The notes: a model not told the origin generated them from the sequence alone. A stretch of DNA of 39,537 nt from JAAYAY01 sp964429355 (GCA_964429355.1 CAYSCH010000037.1:1-39537); one strand, 5' to 3'. Positions 23,178 to 32,429 are shown, counted from the stretch's first letter. Translations and numbers: made by a program.

Positions 23178-24518
23178 TTACCATGACACGCAAGATGCTG
23201 TTGGGCGAACGCTTACGTAAATCTTGCAGTTGGGCAATGTCCTTTGAAGCTCCGCCGCTCCGTTGTCACTGACTTTGGTTCCGTTCAGGTTGAGTTCTTG
23301 AAGTTGAATCAGCCGCTTGAGGCTAGGCAGGCCAGCATCAGTGACGTTGGCTCCAAACAGTTCCAGGTATCGAAGTCGCGTCAGAGTTCCGATGTGCTCC
23401 ACCCCGACATCCGAAATCTTGGTTGCACGCAGGGTTAGCGATTGGAGTTGGGTCATTCCTGCCAGGTCAGCAAGTCCGGCGTCTTTGATTTTCGGCCCCG
23501 CCAAGCTCAGCGATTGCAGTCGGCTCAACCCTCTCAGATGAACAAGCCCAGCATCCGTGACTTGGGTTGCGAACAGGCACAGCGATTCGAGTTGGGTCAG
23601 TTCTCTCAGGTTTGCTAACCCGGCGTCGGTGATTTGGGTTCCCCCAATGTCCAGCGACCGGAGTCGGGTCAGTCCTCTCAGGTTGACCAGTCCTGCATCG
23701 GTAATCCGCAGTCCCCCAAGATTCAACGATTGGAGTTCGGTCAGTCCTTTCAGGTGGGACAATCCGGTATCGGTAACCCGCGTCCCCGCCAGATTCAACG
23801 ATTTGAGCTGGGTCAATCCGTCGAGGTGAACAAGCCCTGCATCCGTCACCCACGTACCCCACAGGGTTAGCGATTGAAGTTGGGTCGATTCTCTTAGGTT
23901 TGCCAGTCCAGCGTCAGCAACCCGCGTTCCCCCAAGGTCGATCGCTTGCAGCCGGGGCCGTCCCTTGAGGTAGGCCAGTCCAGCGTCGGAAATCCGCAGT
24001 CCCCCAAGGTTCAACGTTTGGAGTTGGGGCAATCCTTGGAGCCAAGCTAACCCGCGGTCAGTTACTCTGGTATGCGCCAGAATCAGAGATTGGAGTTCCG
24101 TCAAGTCTTTGAGATGCTCCAATCCAGCATCAGTAATCCCGGTGCTCCAAAGGTCCAGGGTTTGTAGTCTCGTCAAGCCCCTGAGTTGTGCCAACCCGGC
24201 ATCGGTGACCTTCGTTCCTCGCAAATTCAGTGATTGGAGTTGTGGCAAACCGCGCAAGCTCGTCAGTGCCACGTCTTCGGCCTTAGAGAAGAAAATTGGC
24301 GGATTTTCGCTCGCCAGACGGTTATGCGGCCACGCGAAATCGACGCCAATGACTCCCTTCGCAGGACTCTTTTCGTCAACGATGATCCGGCCGCCCCAGA
24401 GCCTTGTAATCTCGGCTACTGCCCTTTCCTGCCCATTCCTCAGATCATCCGCCACCCCCCACGATATGGTGCACAATGACAGCACAAATGCCAGCATGGG
24501 TCGGGCGATTCGTCTCAT
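23178..24518 (-). CDS. Secreted leucine-rich-repeat protein
   Basis: This encodes 446 residues. A Sec signal peptide (residues 1-23, MLAFVLSLCTISWGVA core) is followed by about 60 residues, then 14 tandem 24-residue repeats (about 88-423) of the form LxGLTxLQSLxLxGTxVTDAGLxx, and a short cap with one Cys (LPNCKIYV). The VTDAGL repeat type is that of the LRR_6/internalin-like class found in many planctomycete proteins. Such solenoids bind other proteins; no enzymatic domain or membrane anchor is present. The start at 24518 has GGAG 7 nt upstream. The 72-bp DNA repeats make the gene prone to gain or loss of units and to assembly errors. Confidence 0.92.
   Translation of the reverse strand: MRRIARPMLAFVLSLCTISWGVADDLRNGQERAVAEITRLWGGRIIVDEKSPAKGVIGVDFAWPHNRLASENPPIFFSKAEDVALTSLRGLPQLQSLNLRGTKVTDAGLAQLRGLTRLQTLDLWSTGITDAGLEHLKDLTELQSLILAHTRVTDRGLAWLQGLPQLQTLNLGGLRISDAGLAYLKGRPRLQAIDLGGTRVADAGLANLRESTQLQSLTLWGTWVTDAGLVHLDGLTQLKSLNLAGTRVTDTGLSHLKGLTELQSLNLGGLRITDAGLVNLRGLTRLRSLDIGGTQITDAGLANLRELTQLESLCLFATQVTDAGLVHLRGLSRLQSLSLAGPKIKDAGLADLAGMTQLQSLTLRATKISDVGVEHIGTLTRLRYLELFGANVTDAGLPSLKRLIQLQELNLNGTKVSDNGAAELQRTLPNCKIYVSVRPTASCVSW
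23250..24257 (-). repeat. Fourteen tandem 72-bp repeats encoding LRR units
   Basis: The repeats are exact in length (24 codons) but diverged in sequence. The best conserved part encodes VTDAGL and LQSLxL. They lie wholly within the LRR gene. Confidence 0.85.
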
Positions 24519-24948
24519 TTGACTTCTCCGCGACGTGCCGCCCAGCTATCCTACGGACGTTTGCGTCCAGCAGTGGGAATCGTGCGGGCGTGTATACGCC
24601 GCAGATTATGCACCTTCCAGAAGGCAAAGACAATGTCGATTAGGGGTTGCGAACGTACCAGACGACGCTCCCGGTCAATCGCCGGGCCTGACCGCCCGGC
24701 GGGCATCGGCTTAATTCTGCGGTGGGTGCCTTGGACGAAGGCGAGAATCAGGCGTTGGATGGCCGGCGCGAGCCGCGCGGCACCGCGTCCGAAAAGTTCT
24801 ACTGGCGTCCAGTCGCCCCGACTTAGTGTAAGTTGTATTTTAACAAGGGATTGCGTCGCGTGCGGCGTGATCCCTTGTTTCGCTTTTGGTCCTTGGTGAT
24901 ACCTTTCGAGATACCTTTTTTGTTGCGTTTGGTAGGTTGGTTGAAGGT
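24519..24948. other. Intergenic region, one hairpin, no supported gene
   Basis: This 430-bp stretch separates the LRR gene from the upstream small secreted protein gene, both on the minus strand. A 10-bp perfect inverted repeat AACAAGGGAT/ATCCCTTGTT with an 18-nt loop lies at 24842-24879, about 70 bp past the upstream stop; it is a probable terminator, although no T-run follows. A 135-codon minus-strand frame (24551-24958) has no protein-like pattern and overlaps the upstream gene, so I left it out. Confidence 0.45.
24842..24879 (-). terminator. Hairpin downstream of the small secreted protein gene
   Basis: It has a 10-bp perfect stem (AACAAGGGAT/ATCCCTTGTT) and an 18-nt GC-rich loop with some internal pairing. 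Neither side has a long T-run. Confidence 0.4.
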
Positions 24949-25647
24949 TCACGGACACGCAGCACTGTCTTCACTCGATCTTGAGGGTTCGTCCTGTACG
25001 CGTTCAACGCTTTTGAGGAGCTTCCGACAATACAGCAAGGCCTCCAGAGATGGCATATCTGCGAGGGGGACCCCACCAGGATCGTGACTCGCTGTATCGG
25101 GCCGCAATCCGTCTTTTGCGGACAATCCCGATTCCGTCTCCCGACGCTCCAACAGACTCGACTGCTGAGTGAACCACTCGCGGTATTCCTTCTGAATACG
25201 CATTCGCCATTTCGCGACCAACTTGACTCCTTCATGAATACCCAAAGTTTCGGATTCCGAGAATCCCATGCGGTTCACAAAGACCATCCGGGACAATACT
25301 TTTGGCTGGACGACCCCGTCCTGGATGCCGTCCTGAAACGCTCCTCCGTGGTCCACAACCTCGGCCGTCCACCCCCAATAGATGCCCACGATTTGGTCCT
25401 TCGTTTTCTTTCTTACTACCGAACTATCGTTTGGCCTTTTCTCTGCCTCCAATTCACCGTCATGCTCGGCTGTTCGCATTGCGACGAGAAGTTGCGCAAG
25501 TTCAGCGAGAAACACGTCTTTCGCCTGTACCGACAGCTCACACTGCGGGGTCGCGTTGTCCGCGGCCCGTGATTTCGAACCAACGACCAGTACAAGAGTG
25601 ATAACGAAATGGACCAATGCTCGCGATGCATTGCAGTTGGTGACCAT
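24949..25647 (-). CDS. Small secreted protein, unrecognised
   Basis: This encodes 232 residues. The N-terminus (residues 1-29, with ALVHFVITLVLVVGSKSRAA) is a signal peptide with a clear Ala-x-Ala-like end. The mature part is mixed alpha and polar: ELSVQAKDVFLAELAQLLVA, then VGIYWGWTAEVVDHGG and KWRMRIQKEYREWF. Nothing matches a family I know. The start ATG at 25647 has AGGAG 9 nt upstream, which supports a real gene. It lies 81 bp after the unrecognised gene at 25729-26115 on the same strand, so the two may form an operon. It appears less GC-rich than the flanking housekeeping genes, fitting an accessory stretch (impression, not measured). Confidence 0.65.
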   Translation of the reverse strand: MVTNCNASRALVHFVITLVLVVGSKSRAADNATPQCELSVQAKDVFLAELAQLLVAMRTAEHDGELEAEKRPNDSSVVRKKTKDQIVGIYWGWTAEVVDHGGAFQDGIQDGVVQPKVLSRMVFVNRMGFSESETLGIHEGVKLVAKWRMRIQKEYREWFTQQSSLLERRETESGLSAKDGLRPDTASHDPGGVPLADMPSLEALLYCRKLLKSVERVQDEPSRSSEDSAACP

Positions 25648-25728
25648 AGTACGTATCTCCTAAGTCTGTACTGTTCGCAAGGGTGCCAGTCTCCGACCAG
25701 ATGCATCTGTCTGGTTCCACAGACAGGA

Positions 25729-26115
25729 CTATCTCGGATATATTTCTGCAAACTCCTTCGCAAACAGCCAATCTTCGAGAACATCCCAGAATGAAGATGG
25801 CTCATAGGGAAGCTGAAAGGCCGCTTCCTTGTCACGGTCATAGAGGTCCTCAAAAACGAGCCGACCCTTTTCATACGCGTACTTCGCTTCCTCCACAGCA
25901 GTGCAGGCCAACCGATGCAGCGTAATAGCATCCATTTTGTCACAGAACCTGAGACTTTCGAGCGTGTCTAGCCCGTCTTCGACAATGCTAAGTAGACGCG
26001 TGGCCCCATCATAATGATAGCGTTCGTGCCTCAGAATCTCAGTATGAAGAGCCGCTGGAGTGAGTTTCTTAATTCGAGCAGCTCTGATCAACTTGTCGTC
26101 GTTGGCAGGCCTCAT
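25729..26115 (-). CDS. Small cytoplasmic protein, unrecognised
   Basis: This encodes 128 residues with no signal peptide or membrane segment. The sequence is rich in charged and aromatic residues and predicted helical: LTPAALHTEILRHERYHYDG, then HRLACTAVEEAKYAYEKGRL, and SSFWDVLEDWLFAKEF. The pattern is protein-like and even across the frame. The ATG at 26115 has only a GGGG upstream. It ends 81 bp before the small secreted protein gene and begins 41 bp after the stop of the PQQ-propeller gene, so it might be the tail of that operon. I do not recognise it. Confidence 0.6.
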   Translation of the reverse strand: MRPANDDKLIRAARIKKLTPAALHTEILRHERYHYDGATRLLSIVEDGLDTLESLRFCDKMDAITLHRLACTAVEEAKYAYEKGRLVFEDLYDRDKEAAFQLPYEPSSFWDVLEDWLFAKEFAEIYPR

Positions 26116-26156
26116 GAGCCCCGTGATGAAATCGCCAAACCGCCAGTTACCAGCTC

Positions 26157-27593
26157 TTACTGGTCCACGGCCGCCTTGAAGCAGTGGATCGTACCGCGAT
26201 CCGTGCTCGCAAACAGACGTCCGTTGGCCGCAACCAGGCCGTAAGCCCTGCCCGTCACCGGGACCGATCCAAGCTCCTTCCCACTGGCTGCGTCGAAGGC
26301 AACGACCCGATCATCCCCTCCGGCAAACAGCGTGTTTCCGGCCAGGATCAGATCGTGTGGACAGTCGCCCGTCGTTTTCCAGGTGTAACAAGCGGCCATT
26401 TTCGATGGGCTCGCGGCCAGTTCCGATTCGATCGGCTTGAGTTCTTCTCTCAGATCCTCACCTGCCGGACCGCGCGATGGTTCAGAGAGCTGTGCGAGCT
26501 GCTCCTGGATGGCTTTCCGCCGCGATTGGAGCTGGGTCTGGCGTTTGGCCAACTCCATATACCTGGCCCGGTCAAAACCGCCAATCTCCCTACCCATATT
26601 CAGGTAGGCAACCTCGTCTGTGACAACAATCTGCCTGGCTTCAGGAAACGTGACGAAGTAGTCCCGGCTATCTGCGTCAAACCCGCGGAGCTCTCCCCCC
26701 GAACCGTGGTTCTGGCCGTGACCGCTGACAAACTCGCCGGTCCGGGTCACGACGGCGAAGACTCCGCCCTGGCCGGCGCCCCCAACTCCGCCGAGTGAAC
26801 GGCCCGTGGCTCGATCGAACAGCTCCGGCCGTTGACGGCCCTGGGGCAGGTAAAGCCGGGATTCGGTTGCCAGTATCGCCCCTTGCATCGTAAGGTGCTC
26901 GAACGTGACACAATAGCACCCGGGGCCCTCTTCATCACCCGATCGGGCATCCACCGCGCACAGGTAGGACTTTTCCCACGGCAGCAGTGATGCGCCGTAG
27001 TAGGCGAGACTGTCGTGGATCAGCACTCCCGTCCGGCACGGCCAGTGCGAAATCAACTTCCCGTTGCTGAGCATCAGGGTCTCCGCCCCTGAAGGTTTTC
27101 GCTTCCAGACCAGCGATCCGGTGGCGGCGTCCACACAGTACGCATGCCCGTCGTCTGAACCGAAATAGACTCTGCCCTCGTGCCAGGAGGGAGGAAGACG
27201 CACCGGCCCTCCGGCAGGAAACACCCATTTCTCCGTGCCGGTCTCTACATCCAGGCAGTGAACGGCATCATCCACCGACGACCCGAAACAGACCGAATCT
27301 CCGACCGTGGTCACGAAAAACGCGGTGTCGAAGTTCCGCATGGATTCAAGCCGGCGGAGGTTGGCGTAGGCATCCCATTTTGCCGGTCCGGTCCAAGCCA
27401 TCTGAGGCGGCGTCGGGGCCGTGTAAGTCCAGACCGGAGCCAATGGAAGCCGCAGCGGCTCCGGCGTGACGCCGCTGCGACGATTGTCCGCCCGGTACGT
27501 CGGCCAATCCGCGCTGCTCGCGGGCTCGGCGGCAGCGCTCGCCGCGGCAATGAGAGCCAGAAGAGCGAAAACGCTTCGAGGCGGATGGTCCAT
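26157..27593 (-). CDS. Exported PQQ-like beta-propeller protein
   Basis: The protein has 478 residues. A signal peptide (about 1-28) is followed by ADWPTYRADNRRSG, the usual opening of planctomycete PQQ-type propellers. Blades with the AxDxxTGxxxW pattern follow: HCLDVETGTEKWVF, YCVDAATGSLVWKR, AFDAASGKELGSVP. Residues about 345-405 are a coiled coil (RYMELAKRQTQLQSRRKAIQ) inserted between blades. Despite the family name, most such proteins bind no PQQ; BamB-like scaffolding or ligand binding is more likely. The start at 27593 has GGGGGG about 5 nt upstream. It begins 13 bp after the LamG/methyltransferase-like/propeller gene, so they form an operon. It aligns with the N-terminal half of the long propeller protein at 36502-39537. 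Confidence 0.87.
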   Translation of the reverse strand: MDHPPRSVFALLALIAAASAAAEPASSADWPTYRADNRRSGVTPEPLRLPLAPVWTYTAPTPPQMAWTGPAKWDAYANLRRLESMRNFDTAFFVTTVGDSVCFGSSVDDAVHCLDVETGTEKWVFPAGGPVRLPPSWHEGRVYFGSDDGHAYCVDAATGSLVWKRKPSGAETLMLSNGKLISHWPCRTGVLIHDSLAYYGASLLPWEKSYLCAVDARSGDEEGPGCYCVTFEHLTMQGAILATESRLYLPQGRQRPELFDRATGRSLGGVGGAGQGGVFAVVTRTGEFVSGHGQNHGSGGELRGFDADSRDYFVTFPEARQIVVTDEVAYLNMGREIGGFDRARYMELAKRQTQLQSRRKAIQEQLAQLSEPSRGPAGEDLREELKPIESELAASPSKMAACYTWKTTGDCPHDLILAGNTLFAGGDDRVVAFDAASGKELGSVPVTGRAYGLVAANGRLFASTDRGTIHCFKAAVDQ

Positions 27594-27606
27594 GAAAGCC
27601 CCCCGT

Positions 27607-30558
27607 TTACTTGGTTGCCGAACTCGGCGCCGGCGCGAATCCGATGGAAGTTTCCAGCCAGTTGCCGCAACTACAACCGCCGCCGCCTTCGGGCGACAGC
27701 AACATTCCGTTCGCGGGCACGGTGCTCAGCCAGCAACTCGGACGCAGGTTGTACCAGCCCGTGGTCTTCTCACTGGCAACATCCCACATGGAGATCCGCC
27801 CTGCCTCGCCGCGATAAACGAGGGCGCTGGTGGTGGCCCCGTAAGTTGCGCAGCCTCCGTGGCGACCGACGTTCTTGGTCAGCAATTTGCCGGTGGCGGC
27901 GTCGTACCCGCAGGGTTCGAGATAGACGGCATTGCCGACCAGCACCGGGTGCTGCATGTGACCCCCGTGATTGTCGCGCGTCCAGTCGTGGGCGGCATGC
28001 CACAGGCTGTTCCCGTCCGCCGCGCTGAAGGCGTAGAGGTGGTATTGGCCCGCGTCTGAAGAGGCGATGAACACCTTGTCCCCCGCCGCCAGGAGGTAAA
28101 AAACCACGATCCCGTCAACCGTGTCTATCGGCTGTTCCCACAGCTTGCCGCCGGTCGCCGCGTCCAGCGCCACGAGGAACTGATCCTCCCACAATTGCGG
28201 TGATCCAATCCGGCTTGTGGCCAGTGTCTTGACCTCGGGATGGCGGCATTCGACCAGCAGAACCTTGCCGCCGGCCACGGCGATGGTCGTATTGAGGATC
28301 ACCCCGCCGCGATAATGCCATTTCAACTCGCCGCTCGTACTGGCGAGGGCGAACATATCATCGCTGCACACCTTTTCCGTGCCCGCGCCCGACGTGGCGT
28401 CGTACCAGCTTTTCCCGCCCCAGAAGTCCGTGTACGCCGCGCCCTTCTTGACGCTGCTGCCGTAAAGGAGTGTGCCGGCCCGGGCCAGATAACCCCATTC
28501 ATGTGTGCCGCGCAAACCCGCGTCGGCCAGGGAGAGCGTGCGGATCACTTCGCCGGTTTGCGCCGCAATCGCCCAGCAGCGGTCCTTGATCGCTACATAC
28601 AGGTGATCCGGATCGGCACACCAGTTTCCCGCGTCGCGCGGCATGTTCACTCGCCGCAGGGCCGGGGTTTCGAGCGACCACAAGACGGCCCCGTTGTAAG
28701 AATCGAGCGCGGCAATCCGGTTCATGCCCTGGTGGAACAACCGTCCGTTGATCGCCAACGGCGCCGGCATGCGCGGGTTGCGGTCAAGCCCAAAATCACC
28801 CCCCGGCCTGCCCAGCCATTGCACTTCGAGCCGATCCGTGCTGGTGACGCCCTGCAAGCCTTCCTGGCCGTTGGCGGAATTGCCGGCATCGCCGTACTGG
28901 TGGGTCCACGCGCCCGTGCCCGGCGGCAATTCGCGTCGGGCAACCACCCACCCGCCCAGACTGGTTTCCACCAAGTCCCAGTCGGCCTTCGTCTTGCCGA
29001 GCCAATCCTCCACGCGGCCTTTGGCATCGGCCGAAAAGGCGGCTGGCAGCGGCCCGAGGCAGGCCACGCCGGTGGCAGGTTGGAGGAGGGGAATCACCTG
29101 GCTGGCAGTGGCGGGCAGTTCGCCACCGCCGATCCCGTCTTCCGCCACGATCAAGTTGGCGAACGATTGCGGAAACGGCAGACGATCGGCTGCAGCCACG
29201 TGGTGCAACGTAATCCGCGAGCCATAGGCGGCCGCCTTGCCCAACGCCGCCCGAGCCCGCTCAATCCGGTTGCGATCATTGTCCACGCCGACAACGATCA
29301 ACTCGCTTTGCCTGACCAGTTCGTAAGCGAGTTGCCCGTCACTGCAGCCCAGGACCAGGCAGTATCCCCGGGTGATTCCCGTGGCGGAAAGAATCTCTTG
29401 GGCGGCCTGGCGGCAGCGTTGGCCGCGCTCATCGGATGCGTAGGGAGACGGGAGATCTGGTATCCGCGCAACGCTGTAATTCAAGCCATTGTCCAGTTCA
29501 AACACCTCGCTGATTGAGCCTGCCTGGCCGGGCTGGTTCGCTCGAATGCGATACTGATAGCGAGCCTTGGGTTCCAGCCCGGTCAGCGTGATCCGGTGCG
29601 ACGTTTTCGCGGCGGCATCCCGCGTCTGCCGGTCCCAATTCTCTTCGAGGCCATACTCGACGAGGCTCTCGCAAGGTTCGCCCGTCTCCCAGGCGACGAC
29701 CGCCGCGTCGGGGGCAATGAACCGCGCACAGGGCGGTACGCGAAACGCCAGAGGCCGGGGAATCTTGGCTTCGGTGGCCGCGAATCGCGACTCGATCTCT
29801 GCGGGCTCCAGCACCCGACCGTGCAGCACTACCTCGTGAATCCTGCCCTGCGCCCGGAAGAACTCGTCGTCGTCGCGGTAGGCACCAATCGTCAGCAGAG
29901 CGGTGGGCGGATAGTCGATGTCCCCCTGTTGGTCTGTCGCTGTGGCCTCGAGCTTTCCGTTCACGTACAACTTCATCGCTTGCCCGTCATACGTGCCGGC
30001 GACGTGATACCATTGTCCCTTCTGGAACGGCCTGTCGCCCTTCAGATACGTGAGCCGGCCGGAGGCCGACACGGCGAAGCTGAAATGGGTTTCGTCGTAT
30101 CCCAACAGCCAGCCTTTTTCGAAGCTGCCGTTGTCCTGGAAATAGCCGGCAATTCCGCCCCAGGCCAGGCCGGCGTCCAACGACACCCAGGCTTCAATCG
30201 AAAGCGCCCGCGCTGGGAGGTCGGCGGTTTGGACGTTTGGGACCTCAACGCTGTTCGCTTCCCCGTCGAGGGCCAGCGCGGCCAGTGGTCCTTGCGTCAG
30301 GTGTGTTTCTCCTTGAATCGAGCCGTCGTGCTTGCCTGCCCGATCAACCACCGTCGCCCCTTGGATCTGGTTGGCATCAAACGTCCACCAGCCCAAGGGC
30401 TGGTCAGCGCCATGGCCGCCGCCTGGCAACAGAAGGACCAGGCATGCGCCCGTCAGGCACAGGCTGCCCAGTCGCAGCGATCGCCCCAGGTTCAGGACGG
30501 TTCCCGGCACCGTGGCAACCCTCGGCCGGCCGGCGGAAGAAAAGAATCGAGATCGCAC
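27607..30558 (-). CDS. Exported LamG - FnIII-like - methyltransferase-like - PQQ propeller protein
   Basis: The protein has 983 residues. After a signal peptide with a long N-region (hydrophobic core LGSLCLTGACLVLLLPG) comes a LamG/concanavalin-like domain (about 50-240: LGWWTFDAN, WYHVAGTYDGQAMKLYVNGK). A FnIII-like domain (about 268-340) ends in GLEPKARYQYRIRA. Residues about 376-546 have the class I methyltransferase pattern (YCLVLGCSDGQLAYEL, VVGVDNDRNRIERARAAL, ANLIVAEDGIGGG). Residues about 550-983 are a PQQ-type propeller that closes with a Cys cap (RPSC, then GGGCSCGNW). The frame runs to 30912; I chose the GTG at 30558 because GGAG lies 7 nt upstream and the signal follows. A later GTG at 30510 is possible. 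The next gene starts after 13 bp. Confidence 0.88.
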   Translation of the reverse strand: MRSRFFSSAGRPRVATVPGTVLNLGRSLRLGSLCLTGACLVLLLPGGGHGADQPLGWWTFDANQIQGATVVDRAGKHDGSIQGETHLTQGPLAALALDGEANSVEVPNVQTADLPARALSIEAWVSLDAGLAWGGIAGYFQDNGSFEKGWLLGYDETHFSFAVSASGRLTYLKGDRPFQKGQWYHVAGTYDGQAMKLYVNGKLEATATDQQGDIDYPPTALLTIGAYRDDDEFFRAQGRIHEVVLHGRVLEPAEIESRFAATEAKIPRPLAFRVPPCARFIAPDAAVVAWETGEPCESLVEYGLEENWDRQTRDAAAKTSHRITLTGLEPKARYQYRIRANQPGQAGSISEVFELDNGLNYSVARIPDLPSPYASDERGQRCRQAAQEILSATGITRGYCLVLGCSDGQLAYELVRQSELIVVGVDNDRNRIERARAALGKAAAYGSRITLHHVAAADRLPFPQSFANLIVAEDGIGGGELPATASQVIPLLQPATGVACLGPLPAAFSADAKGRVEDWLGKTKADWDLVETSLGGWVVARRELPPGTGAWTHQYGDAGNSANGQEGLQGVTSTDRLEVQWLGRPGGDFGLDRNPRMPAPLAINGRLFHQGMNRIAALDSYNGAVLWSLETPALRRVNMPRDAGNWCADPDHLYVAIKDRCWAIAAQTGEVIRTLSLADAGLRGTHEWGYLARAGTLLYGSSVKKGAAYTDFWGGKSWYDATSGAGTEKVCSDDMFALASTSGELKWHYRGGVILNTTIAVAGGKVLLVECRHPEVKTLATSRIGSPQLWEDQFLVALDAATGGKLWEQPIDTVDGIVVFYLLAAGDKVFIASSDAGQYHLYAFSAADGNSLWHAAHDWTRDNHGGHMQHPVLVGNAVYLEPCGYDAATGKLLTKNVGRHGGCATYGATTSALVYRGEAGRISMWDVASEKTTGWYNLRPSCWLSTVPANGMLLSPEGGGGCSCGNWLETSIGFAPAPSSATK

Positions 30559-31021
30559 TTGTTCGCTCCATACTCGACAATCAACAGCCGCGGGAGGCAA
30601 TCTTGCCGTCGAGGGCGCTCGCCACCGTTTCCAGATAGCCGGCCGCGCTACGGTTTGCCCCTTCAATCGAAACTTCGATATCCGGGTGCTGCGGTCGTCG
30701 CCTGATGGTCGTCTAGGGCAACCGCGACGAACCCAAATCACGCCAAAATCGGCGAACAAGACGGTGGGCAACCATTTCCCGCGGGTCGAAAAATCGTACA
30801 AAAAAATCCCGGCGGGCGGACAACTCTCTTTTCCCAATCGATTTCCGCAGGCTCGCGGGGAACTCGTTTCGAGAGCATAACGCAATCCGAGGTGACCAGT
30901 CAAGTTACGCACAACGCAACCGGCTCGGCCGACTCGGGCGCCGCTTGTGACCCTTGCGGAGTCCCGCTACGATGAACTCGCCGCCGATCGCTGCGAAAGA
31001 GCCTGACCAAGGAGCAGACAT
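30559..31021. other. Divergent intergenic region
   Basis: This 463-bp stretch separates the LamG-propeller gene (minus) from the glycosidase-like gene (plus). It contains the candidate plus-strand promoter at 30945-30973. I found no good minus-strand promoter and no small gene. The frame upstream of 30558 stays open to 30912, but its residues look like translated non-coding DNA (many Arg, Pro and Ser). Confidence 0.45.
30945..30973 (+). promoter_or_regulatory. Candidate promoter of the glycosidase-like gene
   Basis: TTGTGA (30945-30950) and TACGAT (30968-30973) are spaced by exactly 17 nt, and each matches four of six positions. The leader would be about 42 nt. Confidence 0.35.
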
Positions 31022-32419
31022 ATGAAGCACGCACAGCATCCGTCCATCGGTTTCACCCGCCGCGAGGCCATGCAAATCGGACTCGGAACCTTCTTGAGTG
31101 CTGCGGCTGCGGCCGCCGGCGCGCCGGCGGCGGAGGCAGTCCAACGAGAACGCCTGGCCATCTCCTTCTGGATCTGGGCGCTGTGGGACACGGGGACACA
31201 TGGTTTCTTCAACGACTTCGAACTGCGCATGACGGAACTGGTCGAGCGCGGCTTCAACTGCATTCGCATCGAAGGGGGGGCCGGAATCACGCACGACGCC
31301 GAGGGCAAGCCGCGTGGGGAGCTGACGTTCTATCCCGCGGTCCCCGGCCACGCCCATTTCACCCGGCAGATGGAGCACATGACCGGTGGCCGCGTCGATC
31401 TGATGCGGCGACTGATCGAACTCTGCACCGTCGCGAAACGCCACAAGGTCAAAGTGATCCTCTCGAGCTGGTACTACTTGCACACGTTCTGGTTTACCGA
31501 CAAGAGTGTGACGTCCGAGTTACTGGGCCTGCCTCCGGAACAACGCTTCATCCGCTTTGCCCAAGGGTTGGACCGGATCCTCGAAGAGCTGAAACAGCGC
31601 GGCTTGGCCGACACCATCCTCGCCGCCGAGATCTTCAACGAGGTGGACGGGATGGATTTTTCCGGCGGCTACGGATCGCAGGAGAAACCCGTGGATGTGC
31701 TGCACAAGTTCCGGAACCTGCATGAAGAGGCTCTGGAATTCCTGAAAGCACGGCACCCGGATATCCGGTTCGCCCTGGACACCAGCACGCCATCGGTCAA
31801 TCCCGAGTCCATGCCGCGCAACGCGCAGGTATGGACCTTCCACAGTTATTACCTGTGGAGTGTCTACGGAGTCTTCGAGCAGAACTTGCTCAGCAGGGAT
31901 GTCGACCTGACCGACCCCGCCAGTTACGCTCCGGTCCGCCGTTTCCTGCGACCGGATCTCGTGCCATTCCAGGCGATCCTCGACAGCCGCAAGGAGCGTC
32001 CGCCCATCGAGCCCGGCTGGTACCGCCGCATCTGGCTGTATCGCAACCTCGAACCCAGCGCCATGCCGGAGTTGGAGCGTCTGCTGCAGGAAAACCTGGT
32101 GACACAGATCGACCAGTACAAACGAAAGGCCACCGACGCGGTCGAGCACGCCGTGAAATTGCGTGACGAGGTCTTCCCCGGCATCCCGCTGATACTCGGC
32201 GAAGGGGTCAGCTACTGCGCGGACCACCGTCTCCGCTGGGAGGAACGCTCCGACGCCTACTGGGAAGTTGTCGAGCACGCCGCCCGCGCCTACCGGGAGC
32301 ACGGATTGTGGGGCGCCGTAGCACGCACGAATTCCGGACCGGAAGACCCGGTCTGGCACGAATACCCCGAACGCCTGCAGCGAGTCAACGCCACGTTCCT
32401 GGGGAAGAATGTCTCGTGA
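31022..32419 (+). CDS. Tat-exported GH5-like (clan A) glycoside hydrolase
   Basis: The protein has 465 residues. FTRREAMQIGLGTFLSAAAA is a twin-arginine signal, so it folds in the cytoplasm before export. The rest fits a (beta/alpha)8 barrel of clan GH-A: IEGGAGI, VILSSWYY, N206-E207 in AAEIFNEVDG as acid/base, H274 in WTFHSYY, and E394 in LILGEG as the likely nucleophile. Many planctomycete proteins of this type have no known substrate. The RBS AAGGAG lies 7 nt before the ATG at 31022. It is the only plus-strand protein-coding gene in the last 16 kb and is divergent from the LamG-propeller operon. GH5 itself is not certain; a related clan-A family is possible. Confidence 0.8.
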   Translation: MKHAQHPSIGFTRREAMQIGLGTFLSAAAAAAGAPAAEAVQRERLAISFWIWALWDTGTHGFFNDFELRMTELVERGFNCIRIEGGAGITHDAEGKPRGELTFYPAVPGHAHFTRQMEHMTGGRVDLMRRLIELCTVAKRHKVKVILSSWYYLHTFWFTDKSVTSELLGLPPEQRFIRFAQGLDRILEELKQRGLADTILAAEIFNEVDGMDFSGGYGSQEKPVDVLHKFRNLHEEALEFLKARHPDIRFALDTSTPSVNPESMPRNAQVWTFHSYYLWSVYGVFEQNLLSRDVDLTDPASYAPVRRFLRPDLVPFQAILDSRKERPPIEPGWYRRIWLYRNLEPSAMPELERLLQENLVTQIDQYKRKATDAVEHAVKLRDEVFPGIPLILGEGVSYCADHRLRWEERSDAYWEVVEHAARAYREHGLWGAVARTNSGPEDPVWHEYPERLQRVNATFLGKNVS

Positions 32420-32429
32420 TCCCGGCGGT

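Noticed and set aside
23250..24257. CRISPR array (regular repeats)
   Set aside because: The 72-bp periodicity is coding (24-residue LRR units) with no conserved short repeat separated by unique spacers.
24551..24958. 135-codon minus-strand ORF after the LRR gene
   Set aside because: It overlaps the end of the small secreted protein gene, has no ribosome-binding site, and crosses a hairpin that looks like a terminator.
30559..30912. N-terminal extension of the LamG-propeller protein
   Set aside because: The open frame upstream of 30558 encodes Arg/Pro/Ser-rich sequence before the signal peptide, whereas a GTG with a good ribosome-binding site lies at 30558.
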